DNA from: Fen-1273 sp035516035
Lineage (GTDB): Bacteria; Bacteroidota; Ignavibacteria; UBA10030; UBA6906
DNA length: 64,000 bases
Assembly: GCA_035516035.1 (NCBI GenBank)
Contig: DATJAS010000032.1
Span: 45,461 to 109,460 of the forward strand
Direction of reading: 5' to 3'
Shown here: piece by piece, positions 1-8,670 of the stretch
How the letters are laid out: every line of letters begins with the position of its first letter
How positions within the stretch are numbered: position 1 is the first letter of the stretch
Translations under genes and position numbers: made by a program
The notes under the pieces: generated by a model
What the model saw: only the letters and a program-made list of their open reading frames with translations
Told to the model about the DNA's origin: nothing
Database searches by the model: none

Positions 1-144
1 ATGGGCGCGGACGATCTTCCGCAGGAGATCCAGCGTGGGCTTCCCTGCAGGGACATTGAGGAGCCGGAGATACCTGTCGATTGCCGCAGCGTCCAACGGG
101 TGTGCCGTGTCCGGGTGTGGGAGGATGCCGTGTGCAGGACTCAG
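1..144 (-). CDS. Arylamine N-acetyltransferase, N-terminal fragment (runs off left edge)
   Basis: The reverse strand is open from just after the stop of the gene at 151..612 to the window edge. It reads ...AAIDRYLRLLNV..., then PTLDLLRKIVRAH, which matches the N-terminal signature of arylamine N-acetyltransferases (a Y-L-x-R-I/L helix followed by PTL-x-x-L-x-x-L-x-x-AH). These enzymes transfer acetyl from acetyl-CoA to arylamines through a Cys-His-Asp triad, which lies outside the window. No ATG is available in frame: a TTG at 94..96 or a CTG at 142..144 would have to serve as start. It lies in the same direction as and directly downstream of the 153-residue membrane gene. Family call is from a short match only. 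Confidence 0.55.
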   Translation of the reverse strand, partial: MSPAHGILPHPDTAHPLDAAAIDRYLRLLNVPAGKPTLDLLRKIVRAH

Positions 145-150
145 CCCTGC

Positions 151-612
151 TCAGTTCTGCTTCGACGTGATGAACTCCGCCGCGTCGCGAAGCGCGCGGA
201 TTTCGACCTCGCGGCGGCATTCGTTCCACTCGATGAGGCCGAGGTACATCAGAAGGGGAATCACCACCACTCCCGCAATCGCGTCGACCGCAATCGTCGT
301 GGTGTAGAACTTCGCTTCCATCGCCGTGGGTCCGCCGAGTATGACAAGCAGGACAAACCCCCGGAGGAGAACGTAATTGGTCAGGACGAACCGCCACTTC
401 CCCCGCTCGACGATCTCATCCCACTGTTCGATGTGGCTCCTGTGGGCCCGGGCCTCGACCCTCCGCCAGAAGAACCCGACGATAAGAATGCCTGCGGCTC
501 CCAGCACCCGCCTGATCCACACCCCCGTCTCGGGATCGATGGCCGACCCGAGAAGGAACCCGCACAGGATTCCGAACAGGAGATACAGGAGTTCAAACCG
601 TTCTGATCTCAT
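151..612 (-). CDS. Small integral membrane protein of unknown function
   Basis: 153 residues with about four hydrophobic segments (near residues 8-25, 34-50, 78-96 and 106-125) and charged loops. The loop around residues 52-75 is rich in Arg/His/Glu and the C-terminal tail is charged. I recognise no family. It starts 21 nt after the stop of the heparinase-like gene on the same strand and is followed at once by the N-acetyltransferase start, so it could be cotranscribed with either. The Shine-Dalgarno match is weak (GGGCG). Confidence 0.6.
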   Translation of the reverse strand: MRSERFELLYLLFGILCGFLLGSAIDPETGVWIRRVLGAAGILIVGFFWRRVEARAHRSHIEQWDEIVERGKWRFVLTNYVLLRGFVLLVILGGPTAMEAKFYTTTIAVDAIAGVVVIPLLMYLGLIEWNECRREVEIRALRDAAEFITSKQN

Positions 613-633
613 CGCCCGCCCGTCGTTGCCCCG

Positions 634-3600
634 TCAATTCCCGAAAATGAGCGCCCCGATCGTTCCCAGGTCCCACCAGGACTGGTTCTGCTCGTACCCC
701 GCCCAGATGTGCTGGTTCTTCCTGAAGCTCGTGCCGTCGTTGTCGTTGAGCGCGACGTCGAACCCGACCTTGAACCCCGGTCTCGCGACGATCCCCGGCA
801 TGCCTGCAAGGGGGAACCGCGCGATCATCGTGTACCCTTTTTCCGTCCGGTGAAAATACGTCTCGCCTCCCGGCACCAGGTTCGGCTTCGGGAGATCCGG
901 CGCGCCCGCTCCCTGCCAGGCGATCGCCGAGAAGTCCGTGTGACGGTACTCCGCAAGGCACAGGTGCCTGTAGGTCCCGGGGGTCGGAGGATCGAACCCC
1001 TGGAGCGAGTTCGTGCGGGCATCGACGACGACCTCCATGCAGTCCGTATCCCAGGGGTACTCCATGCGCGGGAAGTCCCAGTGCGACACTACGCTGTCGT
1101 CCGTCACGTCCGCGCCGACGTAGAGGTACGCGCTGTCGTACATGGCATAGACATCCGCAGAAAGGTCCCTTCTTCCGTGCCAGGGCTGGTTGCCGAAGAG
1201 GAGCCGGCCGATCTGCGAAGCGCTGTCGATCGTCATCGGGTCCGAACGGTTCCAACCGCGCCAGGAGCCGTCAAGCGACGGCGGAGTCTTTGCAGGGCGT
1301 GCTATACCGGCGTAGAAATCATGCACGATTTCCGCAGAGTACCTCCCGCATTCAAGCCGGAGGCGTATCGGGTAACGCTGGTTGGCAGTCGTGTAGCCTC
1401 CAAGCCTGATCGGGACATCAATGCGCTTCGTCTCGCTTCCGGTCAGCGTGACCGTCATGCGGGGGAAAGAGCCGCCCGCACCGATCGGGCGCTTCCCATG
1501 ACGCCGTGATTCGACGCCGACCGGCTTCCATGCAGGATCGGGAGCGAGCGCTGCGGAGAGAGTCTGCGGGACCGCAGTGTTGTTGGTGAATTCGAGGGCA
1601 AGCGTTTCATTTGTCCCGTTTGGCAGGAACATCCTCGCAGAGACGGGAGGCGCCACACTCACGGTGGGCCGGAGCGTATCAACGCCGAACGTCGCCAGTA
1701 TGGATTCACTGACGGGGGCCGCGTCGGGCGGGACAATGACGGCGAGAGAGACACCGGTCGACGTTCCCGGAGGGATCTCGAGCACCGGGCCCGCGAATGG
1801 CTTGAACCACGAAGGATCTTCGGCATATGCCGCGTGCTCGAGCCTCTCGACGGGACGCTTGTTCGTCGCCACCAGGTTGACGATCCCTCCCCACCAGTTC
1901 AGCCGGCTCTCCGTCGCTTCCTTCCAGCCAGGCGAGGGCTGAACACGGAGAGATCCGCGGAGCGCGTTCGCATGCGCCGTCACGCTGAACACAAGCGTGT
2001 CAGTCGTTCCCTGGTAGAGCGTTAACGGCCGTGTAGCGTTCCCCTGCCGGCCCGGAGCCGAGACACGGAGTTCGTGCACTCCGGCCTCCGGCAAGACGAC
2101 GCCGGTGGACGAGCTCAGCGTTCGTTGATCCTCTCTCTCTCGCCGGATCGAGAATACCGAGTTCGCCACATCTGCAGTGATGACGTCACGCCCGCCATTC
2201 CGTTCGACGATGTATGTGTCCGGCGCGTCCCCCTTCAGGAACGCCGTCACCGGTGCTCCGGCCCCCGCAGCGTGTATCAGCGTCGCAAACCGGGTCGCCC
2301 TGGCCACCCTGCGCGTGATCAGGACCGGGAACGGCGCCTTGTCGGGGGCCGACTGCTTGTAGAATCCGCCGATGGGAGGGGTGAGCGCGCTGATCACAGT
2401 CGTTCCCGGCTCTCCAATGACGCGGAACGTGAGGCGGTCGTTCCCGTCGATGAAATCGCCGTGGAACGCGCTGTCTATCGTACCCAGGCGAATCGACGTG
2501 AGCTGATCGTACCCGGGAATCCCCGGCCTGTTCCCGAATAAATCGACCGGCTGTGGCTCCAGCACGAGGTCGTCGACAGAAAGCCGGCCGAAGCCGTGAA
2601 GCGGAAGGTCGTACGTATGGACGTCCGGCGACGCGGCGTCGAAGAGATCGATGAAGTAGGATCCTTCGCGATCGCTCACCTGGATCAGCGTCCTCGTGAG
2701 GCGGACGCCGTGGTACTCCGTGGTAGATCCGCCCGATGCCACCTGGAATCCCTTCGTGGTGTCGAAGAACCGGCAGTAACCGTTCGTCCACGCCTGGTCG
2801 GTCTCATCGACGACGAGCGTGTTGTGCGCGATCGACCGGTGGTACCAGAGCTGGAGACTCGGGAACATGTATGATTCGTTCAGGGGATCGACGATCCAGT
2901 TCCTCCCCGCCGCATAATACCCCATCTGGAGGCGGTCCGGGTGCCCGTGTTCCCCCCCCATGATCCCGTAGTCAAGATAGAGGTACGTGCGAAAGAGGCT
3001 GTCCCTCAGGATCGCGAACCCGTTCCCCGCCAGGTTGACGCTCCGCTCTGTGTAGACCTCCGGGAGACGCGAATCCAGCGGGAGTTCGGGAACGATATCG
3101 AACATCGAAACCGGTTCGGGCGCCCTGCCGAGAGCGGACGTCTCGCCGACGATCTGCGATCCCCGTTTCACGCCGCTCCTCGCCAGCAGGGCGAGGTATC
3201 TCGGGTCGCGGTAGACCGCGTAGCCGACCTCGTAGAACGCCGCGTATTCCAGCAGGTTCCCGCCGCCGCTGTCTTTGCTCCTGGGGAATTCATAGTTGGG
3301 CTGGACGACGAGCAGCGGGGCGTCGAACATGCTCTTCATCGTCCTGCCTCCCAGGCTCATATGATAGAGGTCGATCCCGTTGTGGCGGGCCATCTCGGCG
3401 AGGTGGATCATCCCGCGGAGCGTCACGAAATGATACCCCGACCATTCGGCCCAGAACCCGCTCTCCGGGAGCGCCGAACCGAGCTGCCAGCGGAATCCAT
3501 ACCTCCCGTTGATCGCGAAGTTGACGAGCGACGAGTCGCCGAACATGAACCCGACCGCGGCCGAGACGTTATTGTACCAGAGCTGCCGGTTGGAGGCGGT

Positions 3601-4353
3601 CTCGGGGAATTTCTGCGTGATCGACGCAAGAGGGAGAAAGAGCTTTTCCTTTATCGCGCTCCGTTCCTCCGGGGTGAAGCCGCGATAATTATAGAGCAGG
3701 TCATAGCCGTACGCCATGTCGACGCCCCAGAACGATTCGGAGAGCGTCCCGAAGAACACGTGGGCGGGACCGAGTATCGTGTTGTCGGTCGTGTACCTGA
3801 GATAGAGACCGGCGAATCCCACGAGGATCTGCCGCCCCGCCACGGCGTATCGCTCCTCCCCCGTCACCTGGTAGAGGAGACCCATCCAGACCAGGTCCGA
3901 GCCGAGAAGCCTGTTGTACCAGCCCGCCCACGCCATGTCGTACTTCCCCCCCGAGTAGACCTCCGTCGTATCCACGGGGCAACGATGAGCGAACGGACTG
4001 AGCGCGTCGTAGATCAGCTCCACGCCGTGCTTCGGGCACGTGTACATCTGATACACGTATGTCTGCTTGAGGGGGGACACGTAAATCGGCCCGTGCGCGA
4101 TCAGCCTGTCGATCTCTTCCCTGTGCGCATCGAAAATGTTTCGGTACCACGGGTAACGTTTGATCCATTCTTTCGCGGTGTCGATGCCCGCCTGGTCGGT
4201 CATGAGACGCGGATGCGTGAGCTCTCCGGCGGTGAGCGGCACTGCTCTCGCGAGTGTGAACGTGGCGCAAAGCAGCGCGAGCGGGGCGCAGCGGCGGACC
4301 GCACGTGCGGTGATATGCATCAGTGAAACACGCGGGGTTGATTCTGTCGGCAT
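634..4353 (-). CDS. Secreted heparinase II/III-type polysaccharide lyase with C-terminal CBM9/DOMON-like domain
   Basis: 1239 residues. An N-terminal signal peptide (basic RAVRRC, then a hydrophobic stretch) leads to an alpha/alpha-toroid region (about residues 60-430) with YNNVSAAVGFMFGD and GGGNLLEYAAFYEVGYAV. A heparinase II/III beta-sandwich follows (about 440-660) with the diagnostic YHRSIAHNTLVVDETDQ, whose His is the conserved family residue. After a long linker region with Ig-like strands, residues from about 1040 form a CBM9/DOMON-like sugar-binding sandwich (DVYAMYDSAYLYVGADVTDD). The family eliminates uronic-acid-containing polysaccharides such as heparin-like glycans or alginate; the substrate cannot be read here. 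The start is supported by AGGA eight bases upstream. Divergent from the amidohydrolase gene at 4468. Confidence 0.85.
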   Translation of the reverse strand: MPTESTPRVSLMHITARAVRRCAPLALLCATFTLARAVPLTAGELTHPRLMTDQAGIDTAKEWIKRYPWYRNIFDAHREEIDRLIAHGPIYVSPLKQTYVYQMYTCPKHGVELIYDALSPFAHRCPVDTTEVYSGGKYDMAWAGWYNRLLGSDLVWMGLLYQVTGEERYAVAGRQILVGFAGLYLRYTTDNTILGPAHVFFGTLSESFWGVDMAYGYDLLYNYRGFTPEERSAIKEKLFLPLASITQKFPETASNRQLWYNNVSAAVGFMFGDSSLVNFAINGRYGFRWQLGSALPESGFWAEWSGYHFVTLRGMIHLAEMARHNGIDLYHMSLGGRTMKSMFDAPLLVVQPNYEFPRSKDSGGGNLLEYAAFYEVGYAVYRDPRYLALLARSGVKRGSQIVGETSALGRAPEPVSMFDIVPELPLDSRLPEVYTERSVNLAGNGFAILRDSLFRTYLYLDYGIMGGEHGHPDRLQMGYYAAGRNWIVDPLNESYMFPSLQLWYHRSIAHNTLVVDETDQAWTNGYCRFFDTTKGFQVASGGSTTEYHGVRLTRTLIQVSDREGSYFIDLFDAASPDVHTYDLPLHGFGRLSVDDLVLEPQPVDLFGNRPGIPGYDQLTSIRLGTIDSAFHGDFIDGNDRLTFRVIGEPGTTVISALTPPIGGFYKQSAPDKAPFPVLITRRVARATRFATLIHAAGAGAPVTAFLKGDAPDTYIVERNGGRDVITADVANSVFSIRREREDQRTLSSSTGVVLPEAGVHELRVSAPGRQGNATRPLTLYQGTTDTLVFSVTAHANALRGSLRVQPSPGWKEATESRLNWWGGIVNLVATNKRPVERLEHAAYAEDPSWFKPFAGPVLEIPPGTSTGVSLAVIVPPDAAPVSESILATFGVDTLRPTVSVAPPVSARMFLPNGTNETLALEFTNNTAVPQTLSAALAPDPAWKPVGVESRRHGKRPIGAGGSFPRMTVTLTGSETKRIDVPIRLGGYTTANQRYPIRLRLECGRYSAEIVHDFYAGIARPAKTPPSLDGSWRGWNRSDPMTIDSASQIGRLLFGNQPWHGRRDLSADVYAMYDSAYLYVGADVTDDSVVSHWDFPRMEYPWDTDCMEVVVDARTNSLQGFDPPTPGTYRHLCLAEYRHTDFSAIAWQGAGAPDLPKPNLVPGGETYFHRTEKGYTMIARFPLAGMPGIVARPGFKVGFDVALNDNDGTSFRKNQHIWAGYEQNQSWWDLGTIGALIFGN

Positions 4354-4467
4354 TGTTCGTTTCCTTTCCGGCAGTGAATATACTCAAATCCACGTCATCC
4401 TGTCCACCTCCTTCCGCACTCTCCTGCGTGCGCATTCACGGCATTTCATAACTGGAACACACGTGTC

Positions 4468-6090
4468 ATGAACGACCGCATCTACATCGACAGCTACGCC
4501 TACGTGGGCAAGCGAGGCCCCAAGGACGTTGAATCGCAGTACGAGACGGAAGTACTGCTGGAAGAAATGGAGTGGGCCGGTATCCACGGCGCGCTGGTCA
4601 CACACTCGACCGCAAAAGAATACGACCCGATGTACGGGAACCGCATGCTCACGCGGGAGCTGAAGAAAAGCCCCCGTCTCTACGGCGTGTGGGCGGTGAT
4701 GCCCCACCAGACGGGAGAGTGTCCGCCCCCGAAAGACCTGGTCGCCGCAATGCGCGACAACGGCATCAGGGCGGCCAGGATGTGTCCCCGTTCCCACCGG
4801 TTCCCCTTCCAGGTCGATTTCTGCGGAGACCTGCTCGCAACGCTCGAGGAAGAAGGCATCCTCCTGATGGTCGAAGGGGGACACCTGTACGGCAACGACG
4901 TCCTGGAGCCCACGAACCAGGTGCTCGTCAACGAGCTGGACGCCGTGCTGACCCGGTTCCCCGCCCTCAACGTCCTCCTGCAGGGAGGCCGCTGGGACGC
5001 CACGCGGTTCATCCACTGGCTCATGGCCAAGCACAGCAACCTCCACATCGAGCTTTCCGCGCACCAGGGGAACAGGGCCATGGAGGTGTTCCGCGACTGG
5101 TTCGGCGCGGAGCGCATCCTCTTCGGGACGGGGGCGCTGGAGAAATCCCCCGGCGCCGCGAAGTCGTTCGTCGACTACTGCACGCTCTCCGGCGAGGACA
5201 AGGCGCTCATCGCCGCGGGCAACATCGCCCGGCTCGCGCGGATCGACGCGATGCCGGCGCCGTACCGCGCCTCGCGCTCGCGCGACCCGATACTGGCGCT
5301 GGCGAAGGAAGGGAAACCCCTGAAGGGGTATACCGTCATCGATGCGCACGCGCACCTGATGCACCGGGACGCGGGGGGAACGGGGTTCATCCACATCCCG
5401 TACGGGGACGACAAGGGGCTCGTCGAGCGGGCCAAAGTCATGGGGATACAGGCCGCATGCATCAGCGGGTTCCTCGCCGTGTGGACCGACTACGAGGAAG
5501 GGAACATCATCATCCATGACGCGATGAAGGCGTATCCCCGGTTCTTCCACGGGTATGCCGCGCTCCAGCCGCAGTACGTGAAGGACTGGCCGCGGGCGCT
5601 CAGGAAAGTCCACGTCACGTACGGCATGGACGGGATCAAGGCATATAACCCCAGGACGTACCTCCCCTACAACGACAAGCTGTGGGACCCCTGGTGGGCG
5701 TACGGGAACAGGATGAACGCCTACGCGCTCATCCATCCCTCTCCCAACATCGTCCCGGAGATGATGGACATCGCGAAGCGCTACCCGAACATCGCGTTCA
5801 TCATGGCGCACTCCGGGGCGTCGTTCAAGGACGCCCGCCTGGCGATTGAAATCGCGCAGGCCAACCCCAACGTCTACCTTGAAATCACACTCACCGCGGT
5901 CACCTACCGGGTGATCGAGTTCATGGTGAAGCACGTCGGCGCCGACAGGGTCCTCTTCGGCACCGATCAGCCGATGCGCGACCCGATTCCCCAGTTCGGC
6001 TGGGTGGTGTATTCGCACTGCACGCCCGCGGAGAAGGCGAAGATCCTCGGGCTCAACATGAAGAAGATCATCCGCCGCGTCAGGCGGTAA
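4468..6090 (+). CDS. Duplicated amidohydrolase-2 family protein, N-terminal half lacking metal ligands
   Basis: 540 residues formed by two TIM-barrel halves of similar layout. The C-terminal half (about 285-540) has the amidohydrolase metal site: VIDAHAHLM (His294, His296), IMAHSGA (His448) and FGTDQPM (Asp500). The N-terminal half (1-265) keeps the fold pattern but reads IDSYAYVG, NVLLQGGRWDA and LFGTGALEKS at the equivalent places, so the HxH pair, the later His and the Asp are all lost. Amidohydrolase-2 proteins hydrolyse or decarboxylate aromatic and lactone substrates; the substrate here is unknown. Fifteen nucleotides separate it from the downstream MFS transporter, suggesting uptake and turnover of one compound. 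Confidence 0.85.
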   Translation: MNDRIYIDSYAYVGKRGPKDVESQYETEVLLEEMEWAGIHGALVTHSTAKEYDPMYGNRMLTRELKKSPRLYGVWAVMPHQTGECPPPKDLVAAMRDNGIRAARMCPRSHRFPFQVDFCGDLLATLEEEGILLMVEGGHLYGNDVLEPTNQVLVNELDAVLTRFPALNVLLQGGRWDATRFIHWLMAKHSNLHIELSAHQGNRAMEVFRDWFGAERILFGTGALEKSPGAAKSFVDYCTLSGEDKALIAAGNIARLARIDAMPAPYRASRSRDPILALAKEGKPLKGYTVIDAHAHLMHRDAGGTGFIHIPYGDDKGLVERAKVMGIQAACISGFLAVWTDYEEGNIIIHDAMKAYPRFFHGYAALQPQYVKDWPRALRKVHVTYGMDGIKAYNPRTYLPYNDKLWDPWWAYGNRMNAYALIHPSPNIVPEMMDIAKRYPNIAFIMAHSGASFKDARLAIEIAQANPNVYLEITLTAVTYRVIEFMVKHVGADRVLFGTDQPMRDPIPQFGWVVYSHCTPAEKAKILGLNMKKIIRRVRR

Positions 6091-6105
6091 CACCCGGAGA
6101 ACTCA

Positions 6106-7515
6106 ATGCAGGATCCACAGGCCGCCGGCGGGGACGAGCAGGTCTCGGTCGCCCGGCAGACGTTCAGCGAAATCACGCAACCGTTCATCGACCTCTTTCA
6201 CGCCAACCGCGCGCTCTGGGGGATCAACCTCTCGTACCTGCTGGAGGGGGTCACGTACTTCGGCGTGGTGGGCCTCCTCGCCATCTTCTTCAACGACTAC
6301 ATCGGGCTCGACGACATCCGCGCCGGACAGATGGTCGGGTTCCTCACGGCCGGGATCACGCTCGGGATGCTCTTCATGGGGGCGACCGTCGACCTGATCG
6401 GCCCACGCCGCGCGCTCCTGGCGTCGCTCTTCCTCATGCTCATCGGCAGGATACTGCTGACGATGAGCCCCGACCTCGGCACGAAGGGGCTCTGGTCGAG
6501 CTCACACTGGCTCGCGATGGGCGGGCTGCTCGGCGTCATACTCGGGTACGGGATCTACCAGCCCGCGTGCTACGCGGCGGTGCGGCAATTCACGAGCGCG
6601 AAGAACGCCGCCATGGGATACGCCATGCTCTACGCGATCATGAACCTGGGCGGTTTCCTCCCCGGGCTCATCTCGCCGCCGGTGCGTCACGCCTACGGCA
6701 TCACCGGCGTCTTCTGGGTGTACGTGGCGCTCACGGTGGCGGGGATCGCGGTGATCGCGGTATTCCTGACGCGGAAGGCCATCGCATCCGCAACGGCGGA
6801 AGCCGCGGCGGAGCGGAAGGAAGCGCCGGCAGCCGTGGAAAAGAGGAGCGCGAAGGAACAGCTCATCCATTACCTGAAAAACTTCCCTCTCCGCGACGGG
6901 CGGTTCATGTTTTTCATCTTCATCCTCGTCCCGGTGCAGACGCTGTTCGCGCACAACTGGCTGACGCTCCCGCAGTACTGCTACCGCGCGTTCAGCGGGC
7001 TCGTGAGCGACAACTTCGAGTTCTTCGTTAATTTCAACCCGATCCTCATCTTCATCCTCACGCCCGTCGTCACGGCGCTCACGACGAAAAAAGACACGTA
7101 CACCATGATGATCGTGGGGACGTTCATCATGGGCGCGCCGACGTTCATCCTGGCGCTCGGCCCGAGCGTCGGCGGCCTCTTCGCGTTCCTGGTCCTGATG
7201 ACGATCGGCGAGGCCACATGGTCCGCGCGGTTCCTCCAGTGGGTGGCGGAGATCGCTCCGAAGGACATGACGGGCATCTACATGGGGATCGGCCAGTTCC
7301 CCTGGTTCCTGACGAAGGTCGTCACGAGCCTCTACAGCGGCTGGTTCCTGATGCACTACTGCCCCGCCGGCGTTCCTCCCGGGGAGCTTCACACGGGGAC
7401 GATGTGGTTCATCTACGGGATCATCGCCATGATGACGCCGGCAGGCCTCCTCATTGCATCTTCGTGGATGCGAAAAGGTTTCCGGCTGCGAGCGGAGGAG
7501 CCGCAAGTCCAATAA
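6106..7515 (+). CDS. MFS transporter
   Basis: 469 residues with about twelve hydrophobic helices. The MFS signature between TM2 and TM3 is visible (MGATVDLIGPRRALLASLF). A charged cytoplasmic loop near residues 225-250 (KAIASATAEAAAERKEAP, then basic residues) separates the two six-helix halves. Several aromatic and glycine-rich helices (GVILGYGIYQPACYAAV) recall peptide/organic-solute porters, but no subfamily is certain. It follows the amidohydrolase by 15 nt with GGAG upstream of the ATG, so the pair is probably one transcription unit and the solute is likely the amidohydrolase substrate or product. Confidence 0.85.
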   Translation: MQDPQAAGGDEQVSVARQTFSEITQPFIDLFHANRALWGINLSYLLEGVTYFGVVGLLAIFFNDYIGLDDIRAGQMVGFLTAGITLGMLFMGATVDLIGPRRALLASLFLMLIGRILLTMSPDLGTKGLWSSSHWLAMGGLLGVILGYGIYQPACYAAVRQFTSAKNAAMGYAMLYAIMNLGGFLPGLISPPVRHAYGITGVFWVYVALTVAGIAVIAVFLTRKAIASATAEAAAERKEAPAAVEKRSAKEQLIHYLKNFPLRDGRFMFFIFILVPVQTLFAHNWLTLPQYCYRAFSGLVSDNFEFFVNFNPILIFILTPVVTALTTKKDTYTMMIVGTFIMGAPTFILALGPSVGGLFAFLVLMTIGEATWSARFLQWVAEIAPKDMTGIYMGIGQFPWFLTKVVTSLYSGWFLMHYCPAGVPPGELHTGTMWFIYGIIAMMTPAGLLIASSWMRKGFRLRAEEPQVQ

Positions 7516-7682
7516 AATCAATACGATCTGGAGTTTTCGTATTGGAACGCCAAAAAACCCTTGCGTTTTGTCTACGCCCTTTGTAGGTTTGTGAGGCAAA
7601 TTTAGCGTACACCGTTCTTGCGCCATCAAGTGCTTGCTGATGTACCGTTTTCGCCTGTTATGGTGAGTGTCGCAGCAGTCGG

Positions 7683-7731
7683 ATCGCAGACAATGGTGAA
7701 GCGTTGGGGCCATTGCGTGCGATTTTTTTTT
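7683..7731 (+). terminator. Rho-independent terminator-like hairpin upstream of csp
   Basis: Left arm ATCGCAGACAATGG (7683..7696) pairs with CCATTGCGTGCGAT (7710..7723) with one 2x2 internal mismatch and a 13-nt loop. It is followed by nine T residues (7723..7731). It lies 168 nt after the MFS stop and 72 nt before the cold-shock start, so it either ends the amidohydrolase-MFS transcript or acts inside the csp leader. Confidence 0.65.
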
Positions 7732-7803
7732 GCCCGAGCCACGGACTGACCGAGACGATGTACACAATCCACCACATACCATCCACATCCAGAGGTTAGC
7801 TCC

Positions 7804-8004
7804 ATGGAGAAGGGCACAGTCAAGTGGTTCAACAGCGCGAAGGGGTACGGCTTCATCTCCCGCCCGGGCGGCGAGGATGTCTTCGTGCACTTCAAGGCGA
7901 TCAACGGCGAAGGCTACAAGACGCTGAACGAAGGCGACACCGTCGAGTTCGAGGTCGAACGCGGACCGAAGGGTCTCCAGGCAGCCAACGTCACGAAAGT
8001 CTAG
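7804..8004 (+). CDS. csp: Cold-shock protein (CspA family RNA chaperone)
   Basis: 66 residues, a full-length single cold-shock domain. Both RNA-binding motifs are intact: KGYGFIS (RNP1, residues 13-19) and DVFVHF (RNP2, about 25-30). The start MEKGTVKWFN is the canonical one, and GAGG lies upstream of the ATG. The protein binds single-stranded RNA/DNA and melts secondary structure. It is monocistronic: terminator-like hairpins lie on both sides (7683..7731 and 8028..8067). The roughly 290-nt region ahead of it holds no other gene and may include a long structured 5' leader as in other csp genes; I cannot place its promoter with confidence. Confidence 0.97.
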   Translation: MEKGTVKWFNSAKGYGFISRPGGEDVFVHFKAINGEGYKTLNEGDTVEFEVERGPKGLQAANVTKV

Positions 8005-8027
8005 CGACCCACTTGCTACGACAGATA

Positions 8028-8067
8028 CCGCATCCTCTCCGCAGTCCGGGGAGGATGCGGTTTTTTT
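8028..8067 (+). terminator. Rho-independent terminator of csp
   Basis: CCGCATCCTCTCC (8028..8040) pairs with GGGGAGGATGCGG (8048..8060), one G-T wobble, 7-nt loop, followed by seven T residues (8061..8067). It starts 24 nt after the csp stop. Confidence 0.95.
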
Positions 8068-8118
8068 GTATCTTCCAACTTCATGACCACGCCAACCTCC
8101 GACAGATAACCGACCGAC

Positions 8119-8622
8119 ATGTCCATCAGGGTATTCGTCACGGGCGGAACGTTCGACAAGGAATATAACGAGATCGACGGGAAGCTCTACTTCAAGGACA
8201 CACACCTCCACGAGATGCTGGCCCTCGGGCGCTGCAAGGTCAACGTGGCCATGCGGACGCTCATGATGGTGGACAGCCTGGACATGACGGACGCGGACCT
8301 GGAGATCATCACGAAGCAATGCCTCAAGACGCCCGAGGAGCGCATCGTGATCACGCACGGCACGGACACGATGGAGGTGACCGCGCGCGTGCTGGCGGAG
8401 AAGGTGAAGGGAAAGACGATCGTGCTGACGGGGGCGATGATCCCCTACAAGTTCGGCAGCTCGGACGGGCTGTTCAACCTGGGGAGCGCGCTGGCGTTCG
8501 TCCAGACGCTCCCCCACGGCGTGTACATCGCGATGAACGGCCGCTGCTTCCACGCGGACAACGTGAAGAAGAACAGGAAGACGGGGGAGTTTGAGGAGAT
8601 TGCCGCGCTGCGCTCGCAATGA
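8119..8622 (+). CDS. Single-domain asparaginase-like protein
   Basis: 167 residues matching only the N-terminal domain of type I/II asparaginases. The first catalytic Thr motif TGGTFDK (residues 8-14), the second-triad motif THGTDTME and the KTIVLTGAMIP segment are all present. A normal asparaginase is about 330 residues, so the C-terminal domain is absent; stand-alone proteins of about 160 residues with this domain are a known subgroup of uncertain activity. The last eight or so codons (EEIAALRSQ) and the stop come from a dispersed hairpin repeat (8596..8668), so the original C-terminus has probably been replaced. GACAGATAACCGACCGAC precedes the ATG without a clear Shine-Dalgarno. Confidence 0.8.
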   Translation: MSIRVFVTGGTFDKEYNEIDGKLYFKDTHLHEMLALGRCKVNVAMRTLMMVDSLDMTDADLEIITKQCLKTPEERIVITHGTDTMEVTARVLAEKVKGKTIVLTGAMIPYKFGSSDGLFNLGSALAFVQTLPHGVYIAMNGRCFHADNVKKNRKTGEFEEIAALRSQ

Positions 8623-8668
8623 CGGGGATCGCCACGGGCGCAAAGAACGCGCCCTCGCAATGACGGGG
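8596..8668 (+). repeat. Dispersed hairpin repeat, copy 1 (composite)
   Basis: GAGATTGCC...CTCGCAATGACGGGG, followed by GGGCGCAAAGAACGCGCCC and a second CTCGCAATGACGGGG. The ends ATTGC/GCAAT and the inner GGGCG/CGCCC arms are inverted repeats. It looks like two nested copies of the element and encodes the last residues of the asparaginase-like gene. Confidence 0.8.
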
Positions 8669-8670
8669 AG

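Noticed and set aside
2941..4326. 461-codon ORF antisense to the heparinase-like gene
   Set aside because: Arg/Glu/Pro-rich shadow frame with no motif; the heparinase motifs on the other strand are unambiguous.
4384..6093. 569-codon ORF antisense to the amidohydrolase
   Set aside because: GC-rich shadow frame: Arg/Val/His-rich, no family features, while the opposite strand encodes a clear enzyme.
6502..8643. 713-codon ORF antisense to MFS, csp and asparaginase-like genes
   Set aside because: It crosses three real genes and two terminators and has the composition of a reverse-frame shadow.
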